Positions 63,963 through 64,000 of a stretch of 64,000 nucleotides of DNA are shown here, in pieces (within the stretch, counting starts at the first letter, position 1; each line of letters opens with the position of its first letter). A program made the position numbers and the translations under genes. This DNA comes from an uncultured delta proteobacterium. Lineage in GTDB: Bacteria > Myxococcota_A > Polyangia > Polyangiales > Polyangiaceae. Under the pieces are notes generated by a model that ran no database searches, was not told the DNA's origin, and saw only the letters and a program-made list of their open reading frames with translations. The stretch lies in contig CAITIQ010000317.1 of NCBI GenBank assembly GCA_903892415.1, positions 1 to 64,000 on the forward strand, read 5' to 3'.

Positions 63963-64000
63963 CGCGCGTTAGTGCTTGATCGGGCGGGGTTTTAACTCTA

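Overview
The window is high-GC DNA packed with protein genes and carries no rRNA or tRNA that I can support. It looks like a chromosome segment of a myxobacterium (phylum Myxococcota), probably the Polyangiales/Sorangium side. This is inferred from several features: Ser/Thr kinases next to an FHA-PP2C phosphatase, many lipoproteins with Gly/Ser/Ala-rich linkers, very large TPR proteins with proline-rich disordered regions, and an AgmX/PglI-type C-terminal domain. I see no prophage, integrase, transposase, CRISPR array or plasmid functions, so it reads as core/accessory chromosome rather than a mobile island.

Layout. 1-12.6 kb: the tail of an unknown gene, a small membrane protein, a 1433-residue TPR/proline-rich one-TM protein, a frameshifted Sfp-type phosphopantetheinyl transferase, a DUF3105 lipoprotein, a 766-residue regulatory-looking protein, a DUF4139 lipoprotein and a 29-cysteine lipoprotein. 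12.6-18.5 kb: an SGNH hydrolase lipoprotein and a pair of large propeller-like lipoproteins. 18.5-25.6 kb: mutS, a cupin, a Sel1 protein, a lipoprotein, a membrane-tethered thioredoxin and a coupled atypical (pseudo)kinase. 25.7-35.3 kb: a 1992-residue TPR protein ending in a long YPQQG repeat, then an LD-carboxypeptidase that seems to start at CTG, then PhoB/PhoR. 35.4-43.2 kb, all on the minus strand: truD, exbB-exbD-tonB-like, a cyclic-nucleotide-binding protein, purF, HMG-CoA lyase and a diheme-cytochrome-like lipoprotein.

43.3-49.9 kb: an exported FGE-fold protein, a cytosolic 5'-nucleotidase, a ferritin-like diiron protein coupled to hutI and an AgmX/PglI lipoprotein, and hemW. 50-55.7 kb: a bifunctional RelA/SpoT enzyme, a metallo-beta-lactamase protein fused to two cyclic-nucleotide-binding domains, a CPXCG cysteine-rich protein and uridine kinase. 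55.8-61 kb: a compact signalling cluster of transmembrane Ser/Thr kinase, FHA-GAF-PP2C phosphatase and MscS channel. 61.3-64 kb: DUF455 ferritin-like protein coupled to an ATP-grasp enzyme, and a second SGNH lipoprotein.

The best candidates for undescribed biology are the kinase-phosphatase-MscS cluster, the DUF455/ATP-grasp pair, the thioredoxin-pseudokinase pair, the MBL-cNMP fusion, and a structured intergenic element (41800-41986) with 13-bp terminal inverted repeats around three hairpins. One of those hairpins recurs upstream of purF and of phoB.
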